From Planctomycetota bacterium (lineage in GTDB: Bacteria > Planctomycetota > UBA1135 > GCA-002686595), in NCBI GenBank assembly GCA_016714045.1, contig JADJNY010000015.1, forward strand, positions 186,001-250,000: a stretch of 64,000 nucleotides of DNA, written 5' to 3'. Positions 34,609-43,410 of the stretch are shown here, one piece after another. Numbering within the stretch: the stretch's first letter is position 1; each line of letters opens with the position of its first letter. The position numbers and the translations under genes are program-made. Under the pieces are notes generated by a model. That model was not told the DNA's origin, did not search any database, and saw nothing but the letters and a program-made list of their open reading frames with translations.

Positions 34609-36642
34609 TCAGAGCGAGACCTGCAGCATGCCCTCGAACCAGTCGCTGAAGACCGTGTAGTTCGCCTGGCGCGAGACGTCGCCGAACGAGTAGGGCCGGG
34701 TCGTGCCGAGCATCATCGCGAGCGCTTCGATCGCCGCGGCGCGGCGGAGTCGCGAGCCCTCGTTCGCGCGCACGATGCCGTTCAGGCCCTCGAGCGCCTC
34801 GCGGCTGCCGTGGTAGGCGAGCGCGGACGACGCGAGGCCCTGCAAGGTCGGATCGCGCAGCTCGGCGAGCACCTTGGCGATCGGCGCCGCGTCCGGCGCG
34901 AGCCCGAACAGGCTCAGCGACGATGCGAAGGCCGCGCGCAGGAACGCGGAGTCTTCGTTCCGCATTCGCTCGCGCAGGATCGCCGCGGACTCGAGGTCAC
35001 CGATCAGGGCGAGCGCCGTGGCCGCGTACATCTTCTGGCGCGCGTCGACGCCCGACGACAGCGCCTCGCGCAAGAGCCCGCGCGACTCGACGTCGCGCGC
35101 GAGACCGATCGCGAGCCACCACGCGCCGTACATCTCGCGGCTCTTCTCCCGGGCGACGCCGTCGCGGAGGAACTTGCGGATCTCGGGCATGTCCTCGTCG
35201 CGGGCGTACAGGCCGAGCGCGAGCGCGGACCAGGGCCGGAGCTGCGTGCGTCCCTCGCGCGCGACGTCGAGCAGGAAGCGCCCGGCTTCCTCGCCACCCT
35301 GGCGCGCGATCGAGAGGAGCACGAAGCCGCGCGTCAGCGGCTCCGTCTCGACGCCGTACGCGGCCTGCAGCGCGGGAAGCGCTGCTCCGTCGACCAGCCC
35401 GCCCAGCGCGAGCACGGCGGACCGTCGCTCGTCGAGTCGCCCGCCCGTCGCGAGCGAGCGCAGTTTCGCGATCGCCTTCGGGTCCTTCGAAGCGGACAAC
35501 GCCTCGATTGCGCGGCACCGGACGCTCGGCGATTCGTCACGGTCCTCGGCGAGCGAGAACGCGAGCGCCTCGAGCTCCGCGCATGGAGCGAGCCGCTGGT
35601 AGACGAACGCCGCGGTGGCGATCGACTCGCTCTCCGTCTTGGCGCGCGCCCTCGTGCGCTCGATGACGGCGTTGTCGACGTGCTCGTCGAAGCCGTTCGC
35701 GGCCGCGTGCTTCCGCCCCAGGCCGAGCGCGCAGATCGCGACTGCGGAGGCGATCGGGGAGAGCCGCTCGGCGCGGCCCGCGACGTTGCCCGTGCGCAGG
35801 ATCTGGAGCAGGGGCTCGATCGCCTCGGGTGCTCCGCTCGCGCCTAGCGCGAGGATCGCGTGGTGGCGCACCTCGACGCTGCGGTCGTCTAGCGCGCGCA
35901 CGAGGCTCGGCACACCGTCGGAGCCCGCGACCTTGCCAAGGGCATCGACCGCGGCGCGCCGAACCCCCGCGTCGTCTTCGGAGAGCGCGGACGCGAACGT
36001 CTTCGAGAGCTCCGTGCGCGTGCTCGCGACGTACTTCCGCCAGACCTCCGCCGCGTCGTCGCCCGTCACGCCGAGGCGCCAAAACGCGAGGCCGTTCGGA
36101 CGCAGGAACTCGGTCTTGTTGTACTCCCACCAGAGCCACCAGCCGTCGTCGACCTCCATCGCGAGCGTCGGCGTCGCCGGAGCGCCGGAGTTCACCGAGC
36201 CGAGCCCGCCGCCCCCCGTCGGCACGGCCGAGCCCGGCTGCGGCGACGACGAGGACGGGCCTCCGCCCTGCCCGCCCGCGCGCGGCGCGCCGGTGCTCGG
36301 CGAGCCCGCTCCGCCCGGTGCGACCGTGTCGCCGGGCCCGCGCCAGCTGCCGCCGCCCGCGCGACCGGAGTCGACGGACGGTCCGCCCTGCGGAACGCGC
36401 TGTCCACCCGGGATCGGCGGCCCCTGAAACGCAAGGGGCGCGCTCGTGGCGCGCCCCTCGTCCGCGCTTCCCCCCCGCCAACGCAGGTCCGTCGCGAGGT
36501 CGGCGATCCAGGCGGGGTTCGCGTTCCCCGCGACGGACTGCACGGGAGCGCCAACGGCCGCGCCCAAGGTGGGAACGGACGCAGAGCCCAGGTTCGAGGC
36601 GAGCGGGAGGAGGACGACGAGCACGTTCGACAGGTGGATCAT
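34609..36642 (-). CDS. exported HEAT-repeat protein
   Basis: 677 residues. The N-terminal hydrophobic segment (MIHLSNVLVVLLPLASNLGS) suggests export. Residues 50-150 are a low-complexity Gly/Ser/Pro/Ala linker ('GGSWRGPGDTVAPGGAG', 'GGQGGGPSSSSPQPG'), then 'WWLWWEYNKTEFL'. Residues 190-670 are HEAT-like repeats ('AGVRRAAVDALGKVAGSDGVPSLVRALDDRSVEVRHHAILALG', 'RRSAVLALGGLVDGAALPALQ'). HEAT solenoids mediate protein-protein interaction; function is unknown. The 'WWLWWEYN' plus HEAT arrangement recurs, to my knowledge, in planctomycete proteins. The ATG at 36642 gives a plausible signal; the frame extends to 36780 but is Arg/Ser-rich there. Confidence 0.85.
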   Translation of the reverse strand: MIHLSNVLVVLLPLASNLGSASVPTLGAAVGAPVQSVAGNANPAWIADLATDLRWRGGSADEGRATSAPLAFQGPPIPGGQRVPQGGPSVDSGRAGGGSWRGPGDTVAPGGAGSPSTGAPRAGGQGGGPSSSSPQPGSAVPTGGGGLGSVNSGAPATPTLAMEVDDGWWLWWEYNKTEFLRPNGLAFWRLGVTGDDAAEVWRKYVASTRTELSKTFASALSEDDAGVRRAAVDALGKVAGSDGVPSLVRALDDRSVEVRHHAILALGASGAPEAIEPLLQILRTGNVAGRAERLSPIASAVAICALGLGRKHAAANGFDEHVDNAVIERTRARAKTESESIATAAFVYQRLAPCAELEALAFSLAEDRDESPSVRCRAIEALSASKDPKAIAKLRSLATGGRLDERRSAVLALGGLVDGAALPALQAAYGVETEPLTRGFVLLSIARQGGEEAGRFLLDVAREGRTQLRPWSALALGLYARDEDMPEIRKFLRDGVAREKSREMYGAWWLAIGLARDVESRGLLREALSSGVDARQKMYAATALALIGDLESAAILRERMRNEDSAFLRAAFASSLSLFGLAPDAAPIAKVLAELRDPTLQGLASSALAYHGSREALEGLNGIVRANEGSRLRRAAAIEALAMMLGTTRPYSFGDVSRQANYTVFSDWFEGMLQVSL

Positions 36643-36953
36643 GGAAGAACTCCGCAAGCGGCGGCCCGGGATGGCAAGCCCTGTGCCCGTCCTCACGCGG
36701 GCGACACCCGAGCTCGAAGCCCCGCTCCTCGCCCGTGGTTCGCCGGTTCGATCCCCCACGCGCTGCGCCGGGGTGGGCACCGCGCGCCGAGCCGTAGCGT
36801 GGGGATCACGCGCCTGCTACGCGGCCGTTACGGACGCGGTCGGGCCTCGGCGCGGGAGAGGGCCGCCTTCTCCACGAACTTCGACGCCCAAAGCGGGCTG
36901 CGTGCGCGTCTGCCGACCCAACCGGGGCGGCGTGCGGGGAACTCCGCGGCGGA
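36643..36953. other. intergenic region, no gene seen
   Basis: 311 bp upstream of the HEAT-repeat gene and downstream of ilvE, both on the minus strand. It includes ggttcgatccc (36745-36755), which looks like a tRNA T-loop but has no matching stems. No other feature supported. Confidence 0.4.
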
Positions 36954-37874
36954 TCAGACGCGCGTCAACCAGCCGCGCTGGTCTTCGACCTCGCCGCGCG
37001 CGATCGCGTAGAAGCGCTGCTGGAGGCGCGCCGTGATCGGTCCGCGCGCACCGCTCCCGACGGGCTTGCCGTCGACGCTCTTGATGGGCGTGACCTCGGC
37101 CACCGTCCCGGTGAAGAACATCTCGTCGCACGTGTAGAGCATCTCGCGCGGGATGCGTTGCTCGCGCACCTCGACACCGAGGTCGCCCGCGAGCTCGATC
37201 ACGGCGTGGCGCGTGATGCCCGCGAGGATCGACTCACCGACGGGCGGCGTGAACAGGCGGCCCTTCTGCACGAGGAACACGTTCTGGCCGCTGCCCTCCG
37301 AGACGTAGCCGTCGACGTCGAGCACGAGGCCCTCGGCGTACCCGTGCCGCTTCGCCTCGCTGACCACGAGCGCGCTGTTCAGGTAATTGCCCGCGGCCTT
37401 CGCCATCGCGGGGTGCGTGTCGGGCGCCATGCGCCGCCAGCTCGACACGCCGACGTCGAGCCCCTTCTCGAGCAGCTCCTTCTCGTTCGGCTTGACCCAG
37501 GGGAACGTCGCGATCGCGAGCTCGACGCTGCAGTCATCAGGCCAGACGCCGAGCGCTCCGTAGCCGCGGAACGCGAGCGGTCGGATGTAGCAGGCCTCGA
37601 GCTTGTTCGCGCGAACGGTGTCGCGGATCCCCGTCGCCACCTGCTCCTGCGTCCAACGGAGGGGCATGCCGACGATCTTGCACGAATGGAAGAGGCGCTC
37701 GACGTGCTCCTTCAAGGCGAACACCGCCGTCCCGTTGCGCGTCGAGTAGGCGCGGATGCCCTCGAACACCGCCGAGCCGTAGTGCAGCGCGTGCGTGAGC
37801 ACGTGGACCTGCGCCTTGTCCCAGGGCACGAGTTCGCCGTTGAACCACACGAAGGGCGACGGGATGAGCTTCAT
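36954..37874 (-). CDS. ilvE: branched-chain amino acid aminotransferase
   Basis: 306 residues, class IV PLP-dependent transaminase. It transfers the amino group between glutamate and branched-chain 2-oxo acids, the last step of Ile/Leu/Val synthesis. Visible features: 'HYGSAVFEGIRAY' (31-43), 'YIRPLAFRGYGALGV', the PLP-binding lysine K159 in 'PAMAKAAGNYLNS', 'VSEGSGQNVF', 'GITRHAVIELA' and 'DEMFFTGTVAEVTPI'. These agree with IlvE rather than D-amino acid transaminase or 4-amino-4-deoxychorismate lyase. The length is standard. Start at 37874, right at the conserved 'WFNGELVPWDKA' entry. Confidence 0.96.
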   Translation of the reverse strand: MKLIPSPFVWFNGELVPWDKAQVHVLTHALHYGSAVFEGIRAYSTRNGTAVFALKEHVERLFHSCKIVGMPLRWTQEQVATGIRDTVRANKLEACYIRPLAFRGYGALGVWPDDCSVELAIATFPWVKPNEKELLEKGLDVGVSSWRRMAPDTHPAMAKAAGNYLNSALVVSEAKRHGYAEGLVLDVDGYVSEGSGQNVFLVQKGRLFTPPVGESILAGITRHAVIELAGDLGVEVREQRIPREMLYTCDEMFFTGTVAEVTPIKSVDGKPVGSGARGPITARLQQRFYAIARGEVEDQRGWLTRV

Positions 37875-37952
37875 CGTCCCCCATGGTAGAGTCTCGCGCG
37901 AGCGAGCGCCGCACTGGCGCGGCTCGAACCCGCTTCGACGTCCCCTCCTCGA

Positions 37953-38225
37953 ATGAGCTCCGACCTGCGCACGGCCCCGCACGGGCTGAACCTCGTGATC
38001 GAAACGAAGAGCGGCCGCATCGTGATCGGCCGCTTCGACAGCGTGCGGGGCTTCGAAGTGCTGATGCACGACGTCGATCTCTACGATCCGCCGCAGGGCG
38101 CCGATCCCGAGGCCTACGTACGCGAAACCGCGACGTACGGAGTGGACGTGAAGCAGCGCGACTTCGCTTTCGACGCCTCGTCCGTCGTGCGTTGGCGCAA
38201 GCTCGGCGACATCCCGAAGCTCTGA
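37953..38225 (+). CDS. conserved small hypothetical protein
   Basis: 90 residues, no signal peptide. The sequence has a beta-rich start ('NLVIETKSGRIVIGRFDSVRGFEVLMHDVDLYD') resembling a small SH3- or Sm-like barrel, and ends 'DASSVVRWRKLGDIPKL'. No family recognised. It is divergent from ilvE (78 bp between starts) and followed 58 bp later by the FIST gene in the same direction. The frame and codon pattern look genuinely coding. Confidence 0.7.
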   Translation: MSSDLRTAPHGLNLVIETKSGRIVIGRFDSVRGFEVLMHDVDLYDPPQGADPEAYVRETATYGVDVKQRDFAFDASSVVRWRKLGDIPKL

Positions 38226-38283
38226 TCCGCGGCGCCCCGAGCGCCTGCGCCCGCTCGACCGCATTCCGCAACCAGGCCGCACC

Positions 38284-39483
38284 ATGTCCGACACCGCACG
38301 CTTCGCCAGCTCGCTCCGCACGGAGCTCGAGTTCGAGGACGCGCTCCGCGCGGGCGAAGGCGAACTCACCGCGGGCCTCGGCGGCGCGCGCCCCGACGTC
38401 GTGCTCGCCTTCGTTTCGCATCACCACGGACCGGCGATCGAGACGCTCGGCCCGCGTCTGGCGCAGGAGACGGGTGCGCGCATCGTGCTCGGTTGCACGG
38501 GCGAGGGCATCCTCGGCGACGACCGCGAGATCGAGCGCGGCCCGGCGCTGTCGCTGTGGGCCGGCGTGCTGCCGGGCACCGAGCTCACGCCGTTCGACGT
38601 GCAAGCGCGGCAGGACGAGCAAGGCACGTTCGTCTTCACGCGCGTGCCGGACGTCGGAGATCGAGCGCGCGCGAGCCTGCTCCTCTTCGCGGACCCGTAC
38701 TCGTTCCCGATGAGCGACTACCTCGAAGTGCTCAACACGATGCTGCCCGGCGTGCCCGCGATCGGCGGCATGGCAAGCGGTGGCTCGGGACCCGGCCAGA
38801 ACTTGCTCTTCGACGCGCGCGGCGTCGTCGAGGGCGGCGCGCTCGGCCTCGTCGTCGAAGGCGCGATCGAAGTGCGCACCGTCGTGAGCCAGGGTTGTCG
38901 GCCCGTCGGGCGCCCGCTCGTCATCACGGCCTGCAAGGGCAACGTCATCCAGCGGCTCGGAGGGAAGTCCGCGATCCAGGCCCTCGTCGAGACGTTCGGC
39001 ACGCTCCCGCCCGGCGATCGCGAACTCCTCCAGCGCGCGCCGTTCCTCGGGCTCGCGCTCGATGCGACCAAGAGCCGCTTCCAGCGGGGCGACTTCCTCG
39101 TGCGCGGCCTCGTCGGCGCCGACAACGCGTCGGGCGCGCTCGCGATCGGCGACGACTCGATCCGGCCCGGGATGACCGTGCAGTTCCTCGTCCGCGATGC
39201 GAGCTCGGCGGGCGAAGACCTCGCGCACCTCCTCCGCGAGCACGGCGGCGGTTGCCCGGCGGCCCCCTCGGAGGTCGGCGCGCTCCTCTTCTCGTGCAAC
39301 GGCCGCGGCACGCGCATGTTCCCGGCGCCACACCACGACATCCGGTGCCTGCGCACCGCGCTGGACGGCCCCGTGCCCGCCGCGGGGTTCTTCGCGCTGG
39401 GCGAGATCGGCCCGGTCGGCGGCCGCAACTTCTTGCACGGCTTCACGGCGAGCGTCGCGCTGTTCCGCCAACGGTCCCGCTGA
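38284..39483 (+). CDS. FIST N/C domain sensory protein
   Basis: 399 residues with both FIST domains. FIST_N (about 30-220): 'DVVLAFVSHHHGPAIETL', 'IVLGCTGEGILGDDREIERGPALSLW', 'PGVPAIGGMASGG'. FIST_C (about 225-375): 'GKSAIQALVETFGTLPP', 'FLVRGLVGADNASGALAIGD', 'GALLFSCNGRGTRMF', 'AAGFFALGEIGPVGG'. FIST proteins are predicted small-ligand sensors in signal transduction, perhaps for amino acids. No attached output domain. It stands alone, so the partner is unknown. Confidence 0.92.
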   Translation: MSDTARFASSLRTELEFEDALRAGEGELTAGLGGARPDVVLAFVSHHHGPAIETLGPRLAQETGARIVLGCTGEGILGDDREIERGPALSLWAGVLPGTELTPFDVQARQDEQGTFVFTRVPDVGDRARASLLLFADPYSFPMSDYLEVLNTMLPGVPAIGGMASGGSGPGQNLLFDARGVVEGGALGLVVEGAIEVRTVVSQGCRPVGRPLVITACKGNVIQRLGGKSAIQALVETFGTLPPGDRELLQRAPFLGLALDATKSRFQRGDFLVRGLVGADNASGALAIGDDSIRPGMTVQFLVRDASSAGEDLAHLLREHGGGCPAAPSEVGALLFSCNGRGTRMFPAPHHDIRCLRTALDGPVPAAGFFALGEIGPVGGRNFLHGFTASVALFRQRSR

Positions 39484-39688
39484 CCGCACGAGGCGCGCTC
39501 GCCGCGTGCGCGGCTCGGGTCGATCGCGCAGCGCGAGCGCCGGACGCCGTCGCACTCGCGCCCGAGCCCCACCTGCACGCTTTCCGTGCGTCCGAACCAC
39601 GAGTGCGCGCCCGCGCTGGAATCGCGCTCGAGCGCTGCAATAGAGTCGGGGAGCCGCCGTACCGCGCGCACCCCCGAGGAGGGTTCCC

Positions 39689-40984
39689 ATGAAGAAGGTG
39701 TTGATCCCCGCGGCCGCTGCCGTGGCCTGCGGCTGCATTGGTCTCGCGTTCGTCGCCGGCTGCGTGATCTCGAACGGCGTCGACTTCGTCCACAGCATCG
39801 CCCAGAACGAAAAGGCCGTCCGCACGGAGAACCATGCGCTGGAGCTCGCGGAGGCCGGCACGCTCGAGATTTCCCTCTCCGCTGGCGACGTCGTCGTGCG
39901 CGCTGATTCCCTGGGCACGCCCGAGGTCGCGGCCGCGATCACCGCGTACGGCAAGGACGCGGACGCGGCGAAGAAGGCCCTCGACGACACGCGCCTCGTG
40001 GTCGAGCGGACGTCGACCGGCGCGCGCATCGAGCTCGCGGGCGAGCCGGTCGAGCAGCGCGCCTCGGGCATCCGGGTCGTGAGCCGACCCCGCGCCGATC
40101 TCGAGCTCCGCATCCCGAAGGACGTCCGGCTCGTGATCTCCGTCGCGTCGGGCGACATCCGGACGCACGGTCCGATCGGCGCATCGAAGCTCACGTCGAG
40201 CTACGGCGACCTGAACGTCGAGAAGGCGAAGGGCGATCTCGTGCTCCAGTCGTCCTCGGGCAAGGTCGAGGTGGGTGAGCTCCGCGAAGCACAGAACCTC
40301 GACGCGCGCTCCGGCTACGGTGACGTGCGCGCGCGGCTCGTCGAGGCGAGCGCGGTGAAGCTCTCGTCGTCCTCGGGCTCGGTCCACCTGGAGGACGCGA
40401 CGTGCACGCGCGTCGAGCTGCAGTCGAGCTACGGCGACGTCGTCGCGCGGCGCCTGCGCGGCGACCTCGTCGCGAAGACGAGCTCCGGCGACGTCCGCCT
40501 CGAGGACGTCCAAGGCGCGGAGCTCCGTCTGTCGAGCGGCTACGGCGACGTCGACGTGCGCACCGCGCGCGGCGACCTCGCGGCGAACACGTCGAGCGGC
40601 GACATCGTGCTCGCGGGCTTCGAAGGCTCGTGCGAGCTCGCTTCCGGATACGGGGACGTGCGCGCGGAAGGACGCCTCGAGCGCGCCTCGGGGCGCTCGA
40701 ACAGCGGCTCCGTCCGCATCCGCGCGCTCCCTGGCAGCCAGCTCGCGAGCGACTGGAAGCTCCAGTCGGGCTACGGCGACGTCGCGCTCACGCTGCCGTC
40801 GACGATCTCGTTCGAGCTCGCGGCCCGCACCGGGTACGGCACGCTCGATCTGCAGGTGCCGATCACCGTCGCGGCCGGCGGGCTCAAGGACAAGCGTGCG
40901 GTGCAAGGCCGCGTGGGCGACGGCGGACGGCGCATCGAGCTCGGCACCTCGAGCGGCGACGTGCACCTCGCGCGGCAAGACTGA
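39689..40984 (+). CDS. DUF4097-family beta-strand repeat lipoprotein
   Basis: 431 residues. The N-terminus (MKKVLIPAAAAVACGCIGLA, then FVAGC) is a lipoprotein-type signal with the lipobox near residue 24. From about 120 onward are DUF4097 adhesin-like beta repeats alternating 'SSYGDLNVEKAKGDLVLQSSSGKVEV', 'SGYGDVRARLVEASAVKLSSSSGSVHL' and so on, about eight 'S.YGDV' strands stacked as a beta-helix. It is probably an envelope-attached structural protein; DUF4097 proteins often accompany envelope-stress operons. The last 20 residues end in the same repeat type ('GTSSGDVHLARQD'). Confidence 0.9.
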   Translation: MKKVLIPAAAAVACGCIGLAFVAGCVISNGVDFVHSIAQNEKAVRTENHALELAEAGTLEISLSAGDVVVRADSLGTPEVAAAITAYGKDADAAKKALDDTRLVVERTSTGARIELAGEPVEQRASGIRVVSRPRADLELRIPKDVRLVISVASGDIRTHGPIGASKLTSSYGDLNVEKAKGDLVLQSSSGKVEVGELREAQNLDARSGYGDVRARLVEASAVKLSSSSGSVHLEDATCTRVELQSSYGDVVARRLRGDLVAKTSSGDVRLEDVQGAELRLSSGYGDVDVRTARGDLAANTSSGDIVLAGFEGSCELASGYGDVRAEGRLERASGRSNSGSVRIRALPGSQLASDWKLQSGYGDVALTLPSTISFELAARTGYGTLDLQVPITVAAGGLKDKRAVQGRVGDGGRRIELGTSSGDVHLARQD

Positions 40985-41053
40985 CCGCGCGCCCACGACG
41001 CGCGGTTCCCCCGGCGGCTCGCGGCGACGCGAGCCGCTTCTCGTTCGGGGTTG

Positions 41054-41075
41054 CGGATCGGGTCGACACGATCCG
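41054..41075 (+). terminator. candidate terminator hairpin after the DUF4097 gene
   Basis: Stem cggatcg / cgatccg (41054-41060 with 41069-41075), 8-nt loop, followed by ttcct, 70 bp after the stop. The stem is short and the T-tract weak. Confidence 0.35.
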
Positions 41076-41276
41076 TTCCTGAGCGTCGCGCGACTTGGAC
41101 TGATCCGATCGTGACCAGGATGAGGCCCGCGCGATTCGCTCGTGGGCCCGGTGGGGCCAGCACGCTTCGTTCGTGAGCGCCGAGCGACTCCCAACCTTCC
41201 ACGCGAGAGGCCTCGGCGCCTCCAGCGTGTGAGAGGCCACTGCATCGAAGGTCGTCGCGACGGGTATCCTGCGGGG

Positions 41277-41816
41277 ATGGAGCACCTCCCCCTCGCCCTC
41301 GCGATCCTCGCCTGCGTGATCGCTGCCGCGGCCTGGTTGCGCGCGCGCCCGACGAAGCCCGTCGAGGACCCCGGCGCGGAAGCGCGTCGGCGCGTCGAAG
41401 CCTTGCGCGAGGAGGTGCAGGCCGAGCTCGCGCTCCAGCGCCGCATGCTCGCCCGCATCGCGCGCGGCGCCTCGACGTCGCCGGAGATGATCGCGGAAGG
41501 TCGCCTCTGGGACGACGTCGACGCGCGCGCGGCACATGCACCGTGGAAGGAGGGCCGCTGGCGCGTGCTCGACGTGCGCACACCGCAGGAGATGGCGCGC
41601 GGAATCCTCGCGGGCGCCCTGTGCATCCCGGTCGACGAGCTCGAGGCGCGCGTCAAGGAGCTCCCGCGCGACGGGACGCCGCTGCTCGTCTACTGCGCGA
41701 GCGGCGGACGCTCCGCGGCCGCGTGCGAGTTCCTGAGCCACGCGGGCTTCGACGAGCTGCACAACCTCGAGGGCGGCATCTCCGCCTGGCCGCACGGCAC
41801 GGTGAAGCCGGGTTGA
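41277..41816 (+). CDS. membrane-anchored rhodanese-like protein
   Basis: 179 residues: N-terminal membrane helix (MEHLPLALAILACVIAAAAW), a short charged coiled-coil segment (40-65), then a rhodanese domain with 'WRVLDVRTPQEMARGILAGALCIPVDEL' and the active-site loop 'VYCASGGRSAAACEFL', whose Cys would carry a persulfide. A single-domain rhodanese; sulfur transfer or redox role, physiological acceptor unknown. The domain should face the cytoplasm or periplasm depending on the anchor. The TPR lipoprotein frame begins 5 bp after its stop. Confidence 0.9.
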   Translation: MEHLPLALAILACVIAAAAWLRARPTKPVEDPGAEARRRVEALREEVQAELALQRRMLARIARGASTSPEMIAEGRLWDDVDARAAHAPWKEGRWRVLDVRTPQEMARGILAGALCIPVDELEARVKELPRDGTPLLVYCASGGRSAAACEFLSHAGFDELHNLEGGISAWPHGTVKPG

Positions 41817-41820
41817 GGAC

Positions 41821-42621
41821 ATGAACCGCGTCCGAGGAACTCGCGCCGAGTGCCCCACGCCGCTGCTCTCGATGCGGCGCCACGAGCCTGGGAGCTCGAC
41901 GCCTGCCCGTTCGCCGCGGAGGTCGACACGGGCCCTTTCGCCGCGGACCTCGACGCAAGCCCTTCTACCGCGGTGCTCGACGCACGACCCCGCTCAGGGC
42001 AGCTCGACGCAGCTCCCCGCTCCGTCGACGCCGAACGCGCGCCGGACGCCGCGCCGCCTCGGACGCACGCTCGTGATCACGGCACTCGCGGTCGCGTCCT
42101 GGACGAGCGCCTGCGCGCCCAACGCGGCCGAGGAAGCCGACCGCGCGCGACACCTCGCCCGCACGGGCGATCTCTCGGGCGCTGCGATGGCGTGGAGCCG
42201 CGCGCTGGAGCAGGAGGACTCCGACCCGGCGCGCCTCGAGCTCGCGCGCACGCTCGTCCAACTCGCGCGCCCGGAGGACGCAGCGCGCGAGTACCAGCTC
42301 CTCCTGCGCCATCGCCCCGACTACGCGGCGCTGTGGCTCGAGTTCGGCCGCTTCTCCGAGAGCTCGCGGCACGACCTGCGCGGCGCCGAGCTCGCCTACC
42401 GCCGCGCCGCCGAGCTCGCGCCGGACAACGCCGAAGCCCACCTCCACTGGGGCCTCGTCCTCGTGCAACTCTCCGACTTCGAAGGCGCGAAAGCGGAGCT
42501 GCAAGCCGCGCTCTCGCTGGGAGCCCCCGACGCGCCGTGGCGCGAGACCGCCCAGAACGCCATCGTCGAAGCCCACCTGCGCCAACGCGAAGCCGAACGC
42601 CGCCAAGCCGAAGGACGCTGA
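41821..42621 (+). CDS. TPR-repeat lipoprotein, start uncertain
   Basis: Up to 266 residues. A lipoprotein signal lies near residues 80-97 ('RRLGRTLVITALAVASWTSAC', lipobox SAC). From residue 100 onward are TPR helices ('RARHLARTGDLSGAAMAWSRALEQ', 'AELAYRRAAELAPDNAEAHLHWGLVLVQL'). The first about 80 codons coincide with a 27-bp tandem repeat (41892-42026) and are Ser/Thr/Arg-rich, so they are probably not translated. ATG 41872 or GTG 42073 are alternatives. Envelope-associated scaffolding is the likely role. It sits directly after the rhodanese gene, probably in one transcript. Confidence 0.72.
   Translation: MNRVRGTRAECPTPLLSMRRHEPGSSTPARSPRRSTRALSPRTSTQALLPRCSTHDPAQGSSTQLPAPSTPNARRTPRRLGRTLVITALAVASWTSACAPNAAEEADRARHLARTGDLSGAAMAWSRALEQEDSDPARLELARTLVQLARPEDAAREYQLLLRHRPDYAALWLEFGRFSESSRHDLRGAELAYRRAAELAPDNAEAHLHWGLVLVQLSDFEGAKAELQAALSLGAPDAPWRETAQNAIVEAHLRQREAERRQAEGR
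41892..42026. repeat. 27-bp tandem repeat, five copies
   Basis: Units at 41892, 41919, 41946, 41973 and 42000, each beginning g/c-a/t-g/c-c/g-tcgac (gagctcgacgcctgcccgtt, gaggtcgacacgggcccttt, gacctcgacgcaagcccttc and so on) and exactly 27 bp long. One forward frame would read a nonapeptide, (E/D/V)LDAxPxxA, but the longer TPR frame reads it differently. A more degenerate unit may precede it. Confidence 0.75.
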
Positions 42622-42688
42622 GCGCCCTCGCTCGACTCGGAGCCAGGACCTCCGATCGTGCTCGCGCCGGACGCGCACGCTCGCCATT

Positions 42689-42850
42689 CCACCCGCTCGG
42701 TGCTGAGAGCCACTCGAACCCCGCACAAGCCAGGACCGGTCCTCCGGTCCTGGCTTGTGCGGGGTCCGTGATGCGGAGCACACGCGTGTGTTCCGTTGCG
42801 TCCCTCCGCCTTGGATCGTCCCACCTGGCAATTGCGTCCCCCCCGACACC
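42689..42850 (+). repeat. dispersed hairpin element, copy A
   Basis: A 162-bp element whose core is a perfect 19-bp inverted repeat (42721-42739 with 42744-42762) around TCCT. It is flanked on the left by ccacccgctcggtgctgaga and on the right by conserved blocks (ttccgttgcg, tggatcg, ggcaattgcg, ccgacacc). The same blocks in the same order occur at 49563-49726 on the other strand, with a different stem sequence that still pairs perfectly. It lies between the convergent TPR and DUF488 genes and may also act as a terminator here. Confidence 0.8.
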
Positions 42851-42858
42851 CCGCACCC

Positions 42859-43410
42859 TCAGCCCCCACCAAACAACTCCCCCTGCCGCGCCCGCCAAAC
42901 CCACTCCCCCCGCTCATCCCGCCCGACACACGGATCGAGCCCATGCTTCACGCGCTCGTGCACCGACACCAAATGCACGACCTCATGCCCCTGCGCCACC
43001 AGCCAATCCGCGAGCACCGCCCGGTGACACCCCTCCGGCCTCGCCTCCGCGCACAACAAGACAACCCGCGCCTCGCGCGCCGCCGCGACCACTCTCTCCG
43101 CCGCCGCGCGGAACGCGGGCGTGCGCGTGTGGTCCGCGTACCCGCGCAACGCGGGATCGGCGAGCCCCAGGTTCCGCGACGCAGGCAGCGGCACACGATG
43201 CCCACCGAGCGCTTCCTCGTGCCGATACCGCACACCGTGCAACGCGAGGCACCTCTGGAGCGCGCCCTTCTCGAACTGCGGGTTGCGTTGTGACGTCGGG
43301 AACCGACGCACGTCGACGAGCACCTCGATCGCGTCCTCGCGGAGGAGCTCGACGAGCTCGTCCGCGCTGCGGTTCGAGTGCCCCACCGTGAACAGCGTCG
43401 CGCGGCTCAT
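42859..43410 (-). CDS. DUF488 family protein
   Basis: 183 residues. Family signatures: 'LFTVGHSNRSADELVELLREDAIEVLVDVRRFPTSQRNPQF', 'LALHGVRYRHEEALGGHR', 'VVLLCAEARPEGCHRAVLADWL', with conserved Cys and His in 'C.E..P..CHR'. The biochemical function of DUF488 is not established; the CxxxxxxxCH arrangement suggests a metal- or thiol-based site. Its ATG overlaps the stop of the AraC-type regulator in a 4-nt overlap (43407-43410), so the two are co-translated. The C-terminus ends just before the hairpin element. Confidence 0.92.
   Translation of the reverse strand: MSRATLFTVGHSNRSADELVELLREDAIEVLVDVRRFPTSQRNPQFEKGALQRCLALHGVRYRHEEALGGHRVPLPASRNLGLADPALRGYADHTRTPAFRAAAERVVAAAREARVVLLCAEARPEGCHRAVLADWLVAQGHEVVHLVSVHERVKHGLDPCVGRDERGEWVWRARQGELFGGG

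Noticed and set aside
36745..36755. ggttcgatccc, resembling a tRNA T-loop
   Set aside because: The flanking bases do not pair into a T-stem, and no D-arm, anticodon arm or acceptor stem can be drawn around it.
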